DNA of 64,000 bases from Candidatus Dadabacteria bacterium (GTDB lineage Bacteria; Desulfobacterota_D; UBA1144; Nemesobacterales; Nemesobacteraceae). Positions 34,171-42,890 of the stretch are shown here, in pieces. The stretch spans positions 1,186,732 through 1,250,731 of the forward strand of contig OX638332.1 of assembly GCA_951812735.1 (NCBI GenBank), read 5' to 3'. Position 1 is the stretch's first letter. Each line of letters opens with the position of its first letter. The translations under genes were made by a program, and so were the position numbers. Below the pieces are notes generated by a model. That model was not told the DNA's origin and searched no databases. It worked only from the letters and a program-made list of their open reading frames with translations.

Positions 34171-34575
34171 ATTCCAGGGTCTGAAAAACCGGTCATTTTC
34201 TTCGACGGGGTGTGTGGTGGCTGCAACAGGTTCGTCGATTTTGTCATTTGGGCAGATGTCCGCGCGGAAATATTTTTTTCCCCGGTACAGGGCGAGGCTG
34301 CCGCTGAGTTCTCCCTCTACCAGAACGAACCCCCGCGCGAGTGGAAGATCGCCTATGTTGACGAAAAGGGAGTTTACAAGGGCGCCGACGCCGTTTTGCT
34401 AGTTCTTAAAAGGCTTGGGGGGCTGTGGAGGCTTCCCGCGCTCTTCATATATATTCCCCGGCCTGTAAAAGATTATTTTTACGGGATCATATCAAGGAAC
34501 CGCTACCGCATTTTCGGAAAGAAAGAAACCTGCCGGGTGCCATCCCCCGAGGAGAGGGGAAGATTTTTGCCCTAA
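34171..34575 (+). CDS. DCC family thiol-disulfide oxidoreductase-like protein, apparent ATT start
   Basis: About 134 residues. The family's defining N-terminus PVIFFDGVCGGCNRFVDFVI, with its CxxC motif, is present, and the end (IFGKKETCRVPSPEERGRFL) also fits DCC proteins. The frame is open back only to a TGA at 34138-34140 and contains no ATG, GTG or TTG before this motif. The first usable codon is ATT at 34171, with GGGAGAGAG just upstream. GTG 34210 would delete the FFDG part and start inside the active-site region. Either a rare ATT start is used or the true start codon was lost. The reaction is presumed redox; the substrate is unknown. Confidence 0.75.
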   Translation: MPGSEKPVIFFDGVCGGCNRFVDFVIWADVRAEIFFSPVQGEAAAEFSLYQNEPPREWKIAYVDEKGVYKGADAVLLVLKRLGGLWRLPALFIYIPRPVKDYFYGIISRNRYRIFGKKETCRVPSPEERGRFLP

Positions 34576-34637
34576 AGTGTTTTTTGATAAATTCCCCCGT
34601 ATATGTATATTGAAGCGGAGGAGAATTTTCATCTCAG

Positions 34638-35270
34638 ATGCCTTCACTTGAAGAACTTGTTTCAGCCGACGAAACCGCAAGCGAGATAACCCGCGCGAGC
34701 GAAATCGCCCGCGAAGAATGGGAAAAGATAAGAGTTTCCCTGGCTCTTTGCGGGGATACGGGGGATTTCTGCGGGGATGATTTCATGCTCGGGACGATTT
34801 CCGGGGAAACGATAACGCGCGAGCCGCTTGGGAGTCCGACGAAATCCGTTTCGTTTTACTCCCCCACTTATTATCCGATGTATCTAGTGAAGAACCTGCG
34901 CGAGTTCCGGGAGAATTTCCCGGAGAAAAACTACCGCACTACTGAAGCCCTCTACGTTTACGTTGAGCTTGCGAACGCGGCTGCGCTGAGACTCGGCCTT
35001 GAGGGGACGCTGGCGATGGGGTTTGCCAGTGGCTACGCGAACGTTAGAACGGGATGGATAGCGGAGAAGGGACTTCCGGAGCAAAGCGCCATATTCTCCG
35101 AAATGTTTTTCTCCGACAGGCCGAAGAAATACGACTGGGATTTTCACTGGACCTCGGTAAGGCGGAAATTCGGGGAAATATACGAAAAATTTGTCGCCTG
35201 GCAAGACTCCCCTGCCCTCTATCTCGACGAGTCGAAGTCCAAAGCGGTCGTAAAGCCCTTTATAGTCTAG
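34638..35270 (+). CDS. hypothetical protein, 210 residues
   Basis: Not recognised. The product is soluble, with no signal peptide or membrane helix. It is acidic at the N-terminus (LEELVSADETASEI), with aromatic segments (SFYSPTYYPMYLVKNLREF; YDWDFHWTSVRRKFGEIYEKF) and an alanine-rich helix (ALYVYVELANAAALRLGL). GGAGGAG lies 15-20 bases before the ATG, farther than usual. Its stop codon and that of convergent dnaB share one CTAG tetranucleotide. Confidence 0.6.
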   Translation: MPSLEELVSADETASEITRASEIAREEWEKIRVSLALCGDTGDFCGDDFMLGTISGETITREPLGSPTKSVSFYSPTYYPMYLVKNLREFRENFPEKNYRTTEALYVYVELANAAALRLGLEGTLAMGFASGYANVRTGWIAEKGLPEQSAIFSEMFFSDRPKKYDWDFHWTSVRRKFGEIYEKFVAWQDSPALYLDESKSKAVVKPFIV

Positions 35271-36622
35271 GCGAATCCCTCTTCGAATTCGTCGGAAGGG
35301 TTCTCGAAGCTCGGAACCCCGTTTTGCTCCAGAAACGCCAGTTTCACCGTGCCCGTGGGACCGTTTCTCTGTTTCCCGATTATGAGTTCCGCCATGCCGT
35401 CTTTTTCCTCGGGATTTTTCCTGTATATGTCCTGGCGGTGGATGAAAAGTACGACGTCAGCATCCTGCTCTATGGCGCCGCTTTCCCTCAGATCCGAGAG
35501 CTGGGGACGACGGTCGGTTCTGGTCTCGGTCTGGCGGCTCAGCTGGGAGATCCCTATTACCGGCACGTCAAGCTCCTTGGCGAGCGCCTTGAGCGCGCCC
35601 GAGATCTCAGCTATCTCCCTTTCCCGGGTTTCATTTCTCGAGCCGCCCCTCATAAGCTGCAGGTAGTCGACCACGATCAGGTCAAGGCGGTTGTCTTTTT
35701 TTAGCCGCCTGGCCTTGGCCCTTATCTCGAGCACCGTTAACGCCGGGGTATCGTCTATGAATATGTTCGCGTTTGCGTATCTTTCGGCTGAATCAAACAA
35801 TCTCTGAAGGTCGTCGTCCCTTATGTATCCGCTTCTCATCGCCGAAAAACTGACTTTCGAGCTTATGGAGAGGAGCCTTAGCATGAGCTGCTCCTTAGTC
35901 ATCTCAAGGGAAAACATTGCAACTGAGAGGTCTTCGTTCACCGCGGCGTTGCTTATTATGTTGAGGCTAAGCGACGTTTTTCCGGCGCCCGGGCGCGCGG
36001 CGATTATGACGAGATCTGATTTCTGGAGACCCGATGTGAGGTGGTCGAGTCTCTCAAAGCCGGTCCTTATGCCGGTTATGAGTTCTTTTTTCTCGTGGAG
36101 CCGCTCGATGTTCTCTAACGCCACCGGCGCAAGATCCCTCGAGTGCCAGAAGCTTGGCTTTATCTTGTTCTGGGCGATGTCGAGAATCGACTGCTCCGCC
36201 CTGTCGATAAACTCGTCAACCTCAATGTCGGGTCCGTATCCTCGGTGCGCTATGTCGGTCGCGGTGAGCACCAGTTTTCTCAGGACTGATTTGTCTTTGA
36301 CTATTCTGGCGTAATGAGCGACGTTTTCCGCGGTGGGGACGGTCGAGACGAGGTAGGTGAGGTAGGCGGCTCCCCCGACTTCCTCTATGATTCCCCTCGA
36401 ACTCATCCACTCATACAGAGTAAGAACGTCGATGGCGTTGCCTTCCCTGTCAAGGTCTATCATGCAGCTCATTATCTTGGAGTGGTTCTCGTTGTAGAAA
36501 TCCTCGGCTATCAGGATTTCAAGAACCTGGTTTATCGAGCTGTTTTCAATGAGTATGGAGCCCAGTACCGCGCGTTCCGCTTCCTCGTTGCTTGGAAGAG
36601 GGGCTCTCGTCAGATTTTCCAT
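35267..36622 (-). CDS. dnaB: replicative DNA helicase DnaB
   Basis: 451 residues with the standard two-domain layout. The N-terminal primase-interacting domain opens with PLPSNEEAERAVLGSILI. A linker joins it to a RecA-like motor with Walker A ARPGAGKTS (~215), Walker B LIVVDYLQLM (~320) and the ISQLSRQTETR / ESGAIEQDADVVLFIHR motifs. It unwinds DNA at the fork as a hexamer. No intein is present. It is convergent with the unknown gene at 34638-35270. Confidence 0.97.
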   Translation of the reverse strand: MENLTRAPLPSNEEAERAVLGSILIENSSINQVLEILIAEDFYNENHSKIMSCMIDLDREGNAIDVLTLYEWMSSRGIIEEVGGAAYLTYLVSTVPTAENVAHYARIVKDKSVLRKLVLTATDIAHRGYGPDIEVDEFIDRAEQSILDIAQNKIKPSFWHSRDLAPVALENIERLHEKKELITGIRTGFERLDHLTSGLQKSDLVIIAARPGAGKTSLSLNIISNAAVNEDLSVAMFSLEMTKEQLMLRLLSISSKVSFSAMRSGYIRDDDLQRLFDSAERYANANIFIDDTPALTVLEIRAKARRLKKDNRLDLIVVDYLQLMRGGSRNETREREIAEISGALKALAKELDVPVIGISQLSRQTETRTDRRPQLSDLRESGAIEQDADVVLFIHRQDIYRKNPEEKDGMAELIIGKQRNGPTGTVKLAFLEQNGVPSFENPSDEFEEGFA

Positions 36623-36662
36623 CGTTTGAGGTTACCTTATGTTCCGCCTGTCCGATGGTCTC

Positions 36663-37991
36663 TCATTCCGCTATCAGAACTACTCCCACGTCCATGACGT
36701 TTGTCCCGGTGCTCCCGGTTTTTATAAGATCTCCAAGGGTTTCAAAAAAAGAGTAGGAATCGTTGTTGGAGAGATGGTCTCTCGCGCTTATGCCCATCGA
36801 TCTTGCTATCAGGCGCGACTGTCCGTCGCATATCGCCCCGGCGGCGTCTGTGGGACCGTCTATTCCGTCGGTTCCGGCGAAAAGCCCCACGATTCCCTCG
36901 TTTCCTATTATCTCAAAGCAGAAGGAAAGAGCGGTTTCCGTGTTGCGCCCGCCGCGCCCCCTCCCCGTCACGTTCACGGTCGTTTCTCCCCCGAAAAGTA
37001 TGCAGGCGGGTTTCTTAACGGGCCTTCCGAACCTTTTTATGTCAAACGAGATTCCCGCGAGCACCTTGGCCACTTCCCTTGCCTCTCCCGATATCTGGGA
37101 GGAGAGGAAAAGCGTGTTATACCCCATTTTCTTCGCCATCTTCTCCATCGAGATTATAGCCTTGTGATTGTTTCCGACGACGACTGTAGTGGCTCCGCTA
37201 CGCTCGTACTGCTCGCGGTCCATGGTTGGAGAGACGGTACTTCTTCTTCCCTTCTCAAGGTGCACCACCACCCTCGGAGGTATTTTATGCTCAAGTTCAA
37301 GCGCTTCTATGACTCGCCATGCGTCTTCGTGGGTGGTAGTGTCGGGAACCGTGGGTCCCGAGGCTATGAATTCGAGCCGGTCGCCCACAACATCTGAAAG
37401 AATCAGGGTGATGACCTGTGAGGGAAGAGCCTTTTTAAGAAGCCCCCCTCCCTTTATCTGCGACATCTTTTTTCTCACGGTGTTAAGCCCGTAAGTGTCA
37501 ACCCCGTTGAGCATTAGTCTCTGGGTCACCGCTCTTTTATCCTCTATGGTGAGTCCCTCGCTCGGCATCGCGAGTATCGAGCTTCCGCCTCCCGATATAA
37601 GGAAGATTACAAGGTCCCGTTCTCCCGATCTCTCGAGAAGCGAAACTACTTCTTTTGCCGCCTCGACGCTTCTGTCATTTGGCACCGGGTGGGAGGAGAG
37701 ATGAAAATTCATTTTCTGAAACACTTGCTCCGAGCGAGCATTCGATACTACTATTCCTTTGGTTATCCGCTCCCCGAGAAGCCCCTCAAGCGCCGCGGCC
37801 ATGGAGGACGCGGCCTTCCCGAAGGCTACGACGTAGAGCGATTCGAAATCGGAGAGATCGAAGCTTTCCCCTCCGACCTTGAGCCGTTTCCCCTTCAGTT
37901 CAAGGTGTTCCAAGACGCATTTTCCCGGATCAGCCTCCTTGAGTGCGTGATCAAAAAGTTCCCTTGCGTCTTTTCTCAGTTTTTCGTTCAT
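36663..37991 (-). CDS. glycerate 2-kinase (GckA/MOFRL family)
   Basis: 442 residues. The DUF4147 N-terminal domain carries VVAFGKAASSMAAALE and LISGGGSSILAMPSEGLT. The C-terminal MOFRL domain carries GGETTVNVTGRGRGGRNTE and LFAGTDGIDGPTDAAGA. Members phosphorylate D-glycerate to 2-phosphoglycerate, linking glyoxylate or serine-type metabolism to glycolysis (apgM in this window acts on the same product). Its ATG overlaps the nuoE stop codon by one base (TGATG), so the two are coupled, an unexpected pairing. Confidence 0.92.
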   Translation of the reverse strand: MNEKLRKDARELFDHALKEADPGKCVLEHLELKGKRLKVGGESFDLSDFESLYVVAFGKAASSMAAALEGLLGERITKGIVVSNARSEQVFQKMNFHLSSHPVPNDRSVEAAKEVVSLLERSGERDLVIFLISGGGSSILAMPSEGLTIEDKRAVTQRLMLNGVDTYGLNTVRKKMSQIKGGGLLKKALPSQVITLILSDVVGDRLEFIASGPTVPDTTTHEDAWRVIEALELEHKIPPRVVVHLEKGRRSTVSPTMDREQYERSGATTVVVGNNHKAIISMEKMAKKMGYNTLFLSSQISGEAREVAKVLAGISFDIKRFGRPVKKPACILFGGETTVNVTGRGRGGRNTETALSFCFEIIGNEGIVGLFAGTDGIDGPTDAAGAICDGQSRLIARSMGISARDHLSNNDSYSFFETLGDLIKTGSTGTNVMDVGVVLIAE

Positions 37992-38464
37992 CAGCTTTTC
38001 TTGATCTCTTCAACTATTTTGTCAACTGCAGACTCAGTAAGATTTTCGTAAAGAGTGTTGTCTACGAGCATTGCGGGAGCTGTTCCGCAGGAGGCGAGAC
38101 ATTCCGCTTCGAGAAGGGTTATTTTCCCGTCGGCCGTCGTTCCCCCTGTTTTTACCCCGAGGCGGTCACAGAGGTGGTGCTCCAGACCCTCGGCTCCGCG
38201 AAGCGCGCAGGACAGGGTTCTGCAGAGCCACATGACGTGAGTTCCCACGGGTTCTGTGAAAAACATGGTGTAAAACGACGCAACGTTCTGAACCGAAGAG
38301 GCAGGGATATCGAGCGTTTCGGCGACTTCCTCCATGGATTCGGTGGAAAGCCAGCCGAATTCGTTCTGCACTTCCCGCAGGACGGGAATAAGCGCCGAAA
38401 GCCTGGTTTCGTGGTCGTCCGCTATTTCTTGTATTTTATCTCTGAGCTTGGGGGGAAAAGGCAC
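37991..38464 (-). CDS. nuoE: NADH-quinone oxidoreductase subunit E-like (thioredoxin-like 2Fe-2S)
   Basis: 157 residues. A helical N-terminus (LIPVLREVQNEFGWL, then DIPASSVQNVASFYTMF) precedes a thioredoxin-like 2Fe-2S domain with four cysteines in the expected C-x4-C ... C-x3-C pattern (CRTLSC; CLASC in EAECLASCGTAPAM). NuoE pairs with NuoF in the NADH-oxidising module of complex I, or with related formate dehydrogenases and hydrogenases. No nuoF is nearby. The start is GTG 38464, with GGAGG 7 bases upstream. It overlaps the glycerate kinase gene. Confidence 0.92.
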   Translation of the reverse strand: MPFPPKLRDKIQEIADDHETRLSALIPVLREVQNEFGWLSTESMEEVAETLDIPASSVQNVASFYTMFFTEPVGTHVMWLCRTLSCALRGAEGLEHHLCDRLGVKTGGTTADGKITLLEAECLASCGTAPAMLVDNTLYENLTESAVDKIVEEIKKS

Positions 38465-39024
38465 TCCGAACCTCCTCGCAGCTTAAAACCGGAAATTAAA
38501 AACTAACATGATTTGCCGCTACGGGCAAGGTAAGCAGGTGGCTTGACGGATAGTAAATCCATGTTCTGGACGAAAATCGAATCGTTGTGTCAGCTACAGG
38601 TGTCCGGAACCATCATCGTTGCCCTAAGGCCCGGAATCCCCATTATAGATCAGTTCGATCCAGATAGCGAATATCCCAGAGCCCGTACAACTGCTCCCAT
38701 GTTCAAGCTCCAGATCTTATGCTGACAGGAGACCGCTTTATATGCTTAAAGTATTAAAGATTGAAAAGAACCCATGATCAAACTGGATAAATGCATCCAA
38801 CTTTTAAGTAGGGTTGGATATGGTTCTAGTCGATATTGGACTCTCCGGTCAGTCTCAATAAACATTACGCGTTGCGTTATATTCGTCAAGTAGGGTATAG
38901 GCGGCCCGAAGGAATCCTGTCTGCTGGTTTGTTTACTTCATCGAGATTATGGACCAGCGCGTTGTTTTTAGCAAATGATTAAGTCGCAATTGAAGCTCCC
39001 ACGAAGGCGGTTAGAATTTTCCAC
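38465..39024. other. 560-base intergenic region without a supported gene
   Basis: Frames of 36-60 codons at 38543 and 38774 lack ribosome binding sites and recognisable sequence. Base composition shifts towards AT in the second half. Possible contents are a degenerate cobalamin-riboswitch-like element (about 38600-38740) and the promoter of the adenosyltransferase gene at its 3' end. Confidence 0.6.
38600..38745 (+). promoter_or_regulatory. possible degenerate cobalamin riboswitch
   Basis: The segment ACAGGAGACCGC (38724-38735) resembles the conserved CAGGAGACC box near the 3' end of cobalamin riboswitches. An upstream CCCGTACAACTG resembles the CCCGCAACTG core. The downstream same-strand gene is a cobalamin adenosyltransferase, a plausible target. 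Other conserved boxes are poorly matched and about 280 bases separate it from the gene, so this is only a lead. Confidence 0.2.
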
Positions 39025-39600
39025 GTGTCGAAAAAAAGAATAACCACAGTTTATACGGGCCTTGGGGATGACGGAAAAACTTCTCTTCTCGGCGGAAAGA
39101 GGGTGAGAAAATCGTCCCTGAGGGTGGGGGCGTACGGCGAGGTGGACGAGCTTAACTCGGTTCTGGGAGTTGCCTGCGTGAAAACAAGCGACCCGAGAGT
39201 TAAAGAGCTTTTGCGGGGAATACAGAACGCCCTTTTCACCGTGGGAAGTGATCTCGCGACCCCGCAGGATTCAACTTTTTCCCCGCCGAGAGTCACCGCG
39301 CAGATGGCTGAAAAACTTGAGGCGCAGATAGATACATTTTTGCCCGAGGTCGGGGAACTTCGGGAGTTCGTTTTGCCCGGAGGGTCTGAGGGTGCCGCTT
39401 ACCTTCATCTCGCCCGCGCGGTCTGCAGAAGGGCCGAGAGAAGCGTTGAGGCGCTTTTTGAGGGATCAGAGGAGGGAAGAGAGATTCTGGTTTATCTTAA
39501 CCGCCTCTCGGATCTTCTTTTCGTCCTTGCCAGGGTTGAGAATAAAATCGCGGGGACCGGGGAGATCTTCGTCGATTTCGGGCGGAGCGAGGACGGGTGA
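39025..39600 (+). CDS. cob(I)alamin adenosyltransferase, PduO type
   Basis: 191 residues. Transfers the adenosyl group of ATP to cobalamin to make coenzyme B12. PduO/MMAB motifs are all visible: VYTGLGDDGKTSLLGGKRV, VGAYGEVDELNSVLGVA, FVLPGGSEGAAYLHLARAVCRRAER and LNRLSDLLFVLAR. The start is GTG 39025. TAGAAT ends 7 bases upstream with TTGAAG 16 bases before it, and there is no Shine-Dalgarno sequence, fitting a leaderless message. The next gene starts on its stop codon (TGATG). Confidence 0.95.
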   Translation: MSKKRITTVYTGLGDDGKTSLLGGKRVRKSSLRVGAYGEVDELNSVLGVACVKTSDPRVKELLRGIQNALFTVGSDLATPQDSTFSPPRVTAQMAEKLEAQIDTFLPEVGELREFVLPGGSEGAAYLHLARAVCRRAERSVEALFEGSEEGREILVYLNRLSDLLFVLARVENKIAGTGEIFVDFGRSEDG

Positions 39601-40238
39601 TGGACGAAGGCGCAGTCATAACAAACCCCGAGATTGAGAACTACATCCGCTCTCTTTACCCACGAGTCCATGAGGTTTTCTATGAAATGGAGAAGCGGGC
39701 CGAGGGAAGCGACGTCAAAATAGTGGGACCCATTGTGGGGAGGTTCCTTTCCCAGATATGCCTTTTGCAAAAACCGCAGAGTATTTTCGAGATGGGTTCC
39801 GGGTTCGGTTACTCGGCCCTCTGGTTCTCGCTTTTTCTGGGCAGTGAGGACATGATAACCTGCACGGACTGGCTTGAAGAAAACGGGGAGGCTGCACGCG
39901 ATTACTTCAAGCGGGCCGGGCAGATTCGCAAACTCCGCTTTGTCTGCGGAGACGCTCTCGATATACTGGCGAATTCGGACCGTAAATTTGATATGATATT
40001 CAATGATATAGACAAGGAGAACTACCCGCGGGTTATTGAGCTTGCGCGCGAGAAGCTTAATTCCGGGGGTATGCTCATTACCGATAACGTGCTCTGGGGA
40101 GGAAGGGTTTTAGGGGGCGCGGATTCTGAGAGTACCGAGGGGATTTTGGAGTTTAACCGGCTTTTGTTTTTGGACCCGGGGTTTTTTTCCACGGTGGTTC
40201 CCCTTCGCGACGGGGTGGCGCTCAGCGTTAGGATTTAA
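39600..40238 (+). CDS. O-methyltransferase family protein (class I SAM-dependent, COMT-like)
   Basis: 212 residues. The SAM-binding motif I is IFEMGSGFGYSALWFSLFL, and the acidic DW follows in ITCTDWLEENG. FDMIFNDIDKENYP and GGMLITDNVLWGGRV are hallmarks of the O-methyltransferase family 3 group, which uses divalent metal and includes caffeoyl-CoA-type enzymes and the tRNA methyltransferase TrmR. The substrate cannot be fixed from sequence. ATG 39600 overlaps the adenosyltransferase stop codon. Confidence 0.9.
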   Translation: MDEGAVITNPEIENYIRSLYPRVHEVFYEMEKRAEGSDVKIVGPIVGRFLSQICLLQKPQSIFEMGSGFGYSALWFSLFLGSEDMITCTDWLEENGEAARDYFKRAGQIRKLRFVCGDALDILANSDRKFDMIFNDIDKENYPRVIELAREKLNSGGMLITDNVLWGGRVLGGADSESTEGILEFNRLLFLDPGFFSTVVPLRDGVALSVRI

Positions 40239-40256
40239 CGGATATTTTGTTTCCCA

Positions 40257-42872
40257 GTGAGAAAACCTGAAACCACAGAAAAGGATCTTCTGACTTTTTT
40301 TACCGATTCCTACGAACATATACGCAGGCGCCATTACGCGAGGACCAGGAAAAACAAAGCCCTCATAGGCTATGAACTTGCGCGGGAGAGAACCACAGTT
40401 GTAGACAGTTTCATCAAGCAGGCCCTTTCACAGTACGGTTACCCGGAACTTAAAGGCGTCTCCATAGTGGCTCTCGGGGGCTACGGCAGGGAGGAGCTTT
40501 CCCCATACTCTGACATAGACCTTCTTTTTCTTCATAAGAAAGGCTCAAAGGGCCTTGCCGAAGAGATAATCGAGCAGCTTCTTTATCTTCTCTGGGACAC
40601 AAAGATGGATATAGGAAACTGCACGAGAAGCGTTGAGGAGTGCAGGGAACTCTCAATGGATAAAAACGATGTCACCATCCTGAGTTCGCTTCTTGACTCA
40701 AGATTTATCTGCGGGGACAGGGCTCTTTACGACGAGCTCGAAAACGAAATCTACGGTGAGGTGCTCCCCAAAATCTCACACGATTTCATAAGGAGAAAGA
40801 TAGACGAGAGGGACAGCAGGGGGGAGAGATACGGAAAGACCCTATACATCCTCGAGCCGAATGTTAAGGAGGGAAGGGGAGGGCTAAGGGAATTCCAGAC
40901 GGCGATGTGGATAGCCCAGGCGAACTACAAGGCCAAAAGTTTCGAGGAAGTGCTCCAGAGGGGTTTCGTTTCGGAAAAAGAATACAGGGTGATGCGAAAA
41001 TGCCTCAACTTCCTTCTGCTGGTGCGTGCGCAGCTGCATTACCAGGCGGAAAGAAGAGAGGACAACCTGAGCTTCGAATTTCAGTCTCAGGCGGCAAAAT
41101 CCTTCGGCTACAGGGAAGGAAAACTCCGCGCGGTTGAGAAATTCATGAGGATTTACTACCTGCGCGCCGCCGTGGTGGTGCAGCAGTCCCGCAGGCTGAC
41201 GGAAAAATGCACAAGGGCCTACACGCGGAGAAGGCTTACCAGGAAAGCCGTTCATCTTGACCACGGGTTTACGATACAGGGCAAGTACCTCACCGTGACG
41301 AGCAGAAATGTTTTCAGCGAGGATTTCTGCAATTTCCTGCGCGCGTTTGAGTATGCTGACCGCTACTCGGTCGAATTCAGCGAATACCTTGAAATTCTCA
41401 TGAGCGAGCAGGTCTTCCGTGTAGATGAAAAGGTCAGAAATGACCCGGAGTTCAACAGGATATTCATGAGGCTTCTGCGTTTCGGAAAGGATGTCTCGAA
41501 AATGCTGCTAAAGATGAACGAGATACGCCTTCTGGGCCGCTTGATACCGGAGTTCGGAAAAATAGTCTGCATGGTGCAGTTTGATTCCTACCATGTCTAC
41601 ACGGTCGACATACACTCCATATTCATGGTCAGGGAAATAGAAAGGCTTATAAACTACGAATACGAAAAGAAATTCCGTTTTCTTACCAAGGTCGCTGAGA
41701 GCCTGGTGAAAAAGCATGTTCTTTTCCTTGCGTGTCTTTTCCACGACATGGGGAAGGGCCAGGGGGGAAGCCATGCGCAGAAAGGGGCCGCCATGATCCC
41801 GAAGGTAGCGGCGAGGCTGGGTCTTGGCGCATCCGACACAGAGCAGCTCGAATTCCTGGTGAGACATCACTTGGCCATGGTTCATTTTTCCCAGAGAAGG
41901 GATCTTGAAGACCCGGTCGTTCTGAAACGGTTGGCCAAGTCCATTCCCAACGAAGAAACACTCTCTCTTCTCTACCTGCTGACTTTCGCGGACATAAGAT
42001 CGGTCGGTCCCGATGTGTGGAAAGACTGGACGGGAATGTTGCTCCAGGAACTCTATATAAAGACCCTTCGGCAGATGTCGGCGGGTACGTACCGGCGTAA
42101 AACCGACGAGGAATGGATGGAGAAGATGACCTTGGACATAGTGGCCGACGCCGAAGGGGAGATTCCCGAACGGAGGGTGAAAAAAATACTGAAAAAAATG
42201 CCGGTTTCCTACTTCGGCCAGTTCTCGAGGCAGAACATCTTCCGCCACGTTAAGCTCTTGGATTCCATGGAGAAAAAGTTTGCGACGGAAGTGATTCGCT
42301 ACGAGGAACATGACGAGTTTACGGTCTGTGCTCCCGACAAGAAAGGAATATTCTCCGTTTTCTGCGGGATCCTGAGCGCAAACGGACTCAATATCTTGGG
42401 GGCAAGAATCGTAACCACGCTCGACAAGAAGGCATTCGACGTCCTCTATGTGGACAGGGCCGATCACCTGATCGAAGAGGAGTATGGTGAGGTGTGGAAA
42501 AAGGTCGAGAAAAACCTCAGCGGAGTGCTTGACGGAGATGTGGATGTTGACGAGCTGGTTGAGAGGAGGAAGAAGAACTATTCCTCCTATGGAAGAAAGA
42601 TTCCTGGATATCCTCCGGAAATCGTTTTTGACAACGAGTCTTCCGACAAGGCGACCGTGATAGAGGTCTACGCCCACGACCGAGAAGGGCTTCTCTACAG
42701 CATCACGAAAACGATTGCCGAACTGGGTCTCTCGATTGACTACGCGAAAGTCTCGACCAGAGCGGATCAGGTCGCAGATACATTTTACGTGCGTGATTCG
42801 AGGGGACGCAAGATAAGCAGCGTAAAGAGACTCACAAAGATAGAGGATTCCCTGATATCCGCGGTGAGTTAG
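40257..42872 (+). CDS. glnD: [protein-PII] uridylyltransferase / uridylyl-removing enzyme
   Basis: 871 residues, the usual GlnD length. The nucleotidyltransferase motif GGYGREELSPYSDIDLLFL is near residue 75, and the GlnD-specific LEPNVKEGRGGLREFQTA follows at ~200. The HD domain has ACLFHDMGKGQGGSHA (~500), and two ACT domains at the C-terminus begin near FTVCAPDKKGIFSVF and VIEVYAHDREGLLYSIT. It senses glutamine and modifies PII to control nitrogen metabolism. The start is GTG 40257; TATTTT ends 8 bases upstream and no Shine-Dalgarno sequence is visible. nadB follows 18 bases later. Confidence 0.96.
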   Translation: MRKPETTEKDLLTFFTDSYEHIRRRHYARTRKNKALIGYELARERTTVVDSFIKQALSQYGYPELKGVSIVALGGYGREELSPYSDIDLLFLHKKGSKGLAEEIIEQLLYLLWDTKMDIGNCTRSVEECRELSMDKNDVTILSSLLDSRFICGDRALYDELENEIYGEVLPKISHDFIRRKIDERDSRGERYGKTLYILEPNVKEGRGGLREFQTAMWIAQANYKAKSFEEVLQRGFVSEKEYRVMRKCLNFLLLVRAQLHYQAERREDNLSFEFQSQAAKSFGYREGKLRAVEKFMRIYYLRAAVVVQQSRRLTEKCTRAYTRRRLTRKAVHLDHGFTIQGKYLTVTSRNVFSEDFCNFLRAFEYADRYSVEFSEYLEILMSEQVFRVDEKVRNDPEFNRIFMRLLRFGKDVSKMLLKMNEIRLLGRLIPEFGKIVCMVQFDSYHVYTVDIHSIFMVREIERLINYEYEKKFRFLTKVAESLVKKHVLFLACLFHDMGKGQGGSHAQKGAAMIPKVAARLGLGASDTEQLEFLVRHHLAMVHFSQRRDLEDPVVLKRLAKSIPNEETLSLLYLLTFADIRSVGPDVWKDWTGMLLQELYIKTLRQMSAGTYRRKTDEEWMEKMTLDIVADAEGEIPERRVKKILKKMPVSYFGQFSRQNIFRHVKLLDSMEKKFATEVIRYEEHDEFTVCAPDKKGIFSVFCGILSANGLNILGARIVTTLDKKAFDVLYVDRADHLIEEEYGEVWKKVEKNLSGVLDGDVDVDELVERRKKNYSSYGRKIPGYPPEIVFDNESSDKATVIEVYAHDREGLLYSITKTIAELGLSIDYAKVSTRADQVADTFYVRDSRGRKISSVKRLTKIEDSLISAVS

Positions 42873-42890
42873 AGAGAGAAGGCGGTTTTA

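Noticed and set aside
38543..38725. 60-codon frame in the long intergenic region
   Set aside because: TTG start, no ribosome binding site, no recognisable sequence, and no support from neighbours.
38774..38884. 36-codon frame starting at ATG
   Set aside because: No Shine-Dalgarno sequence or recognisable motif; length is within chance expectation.
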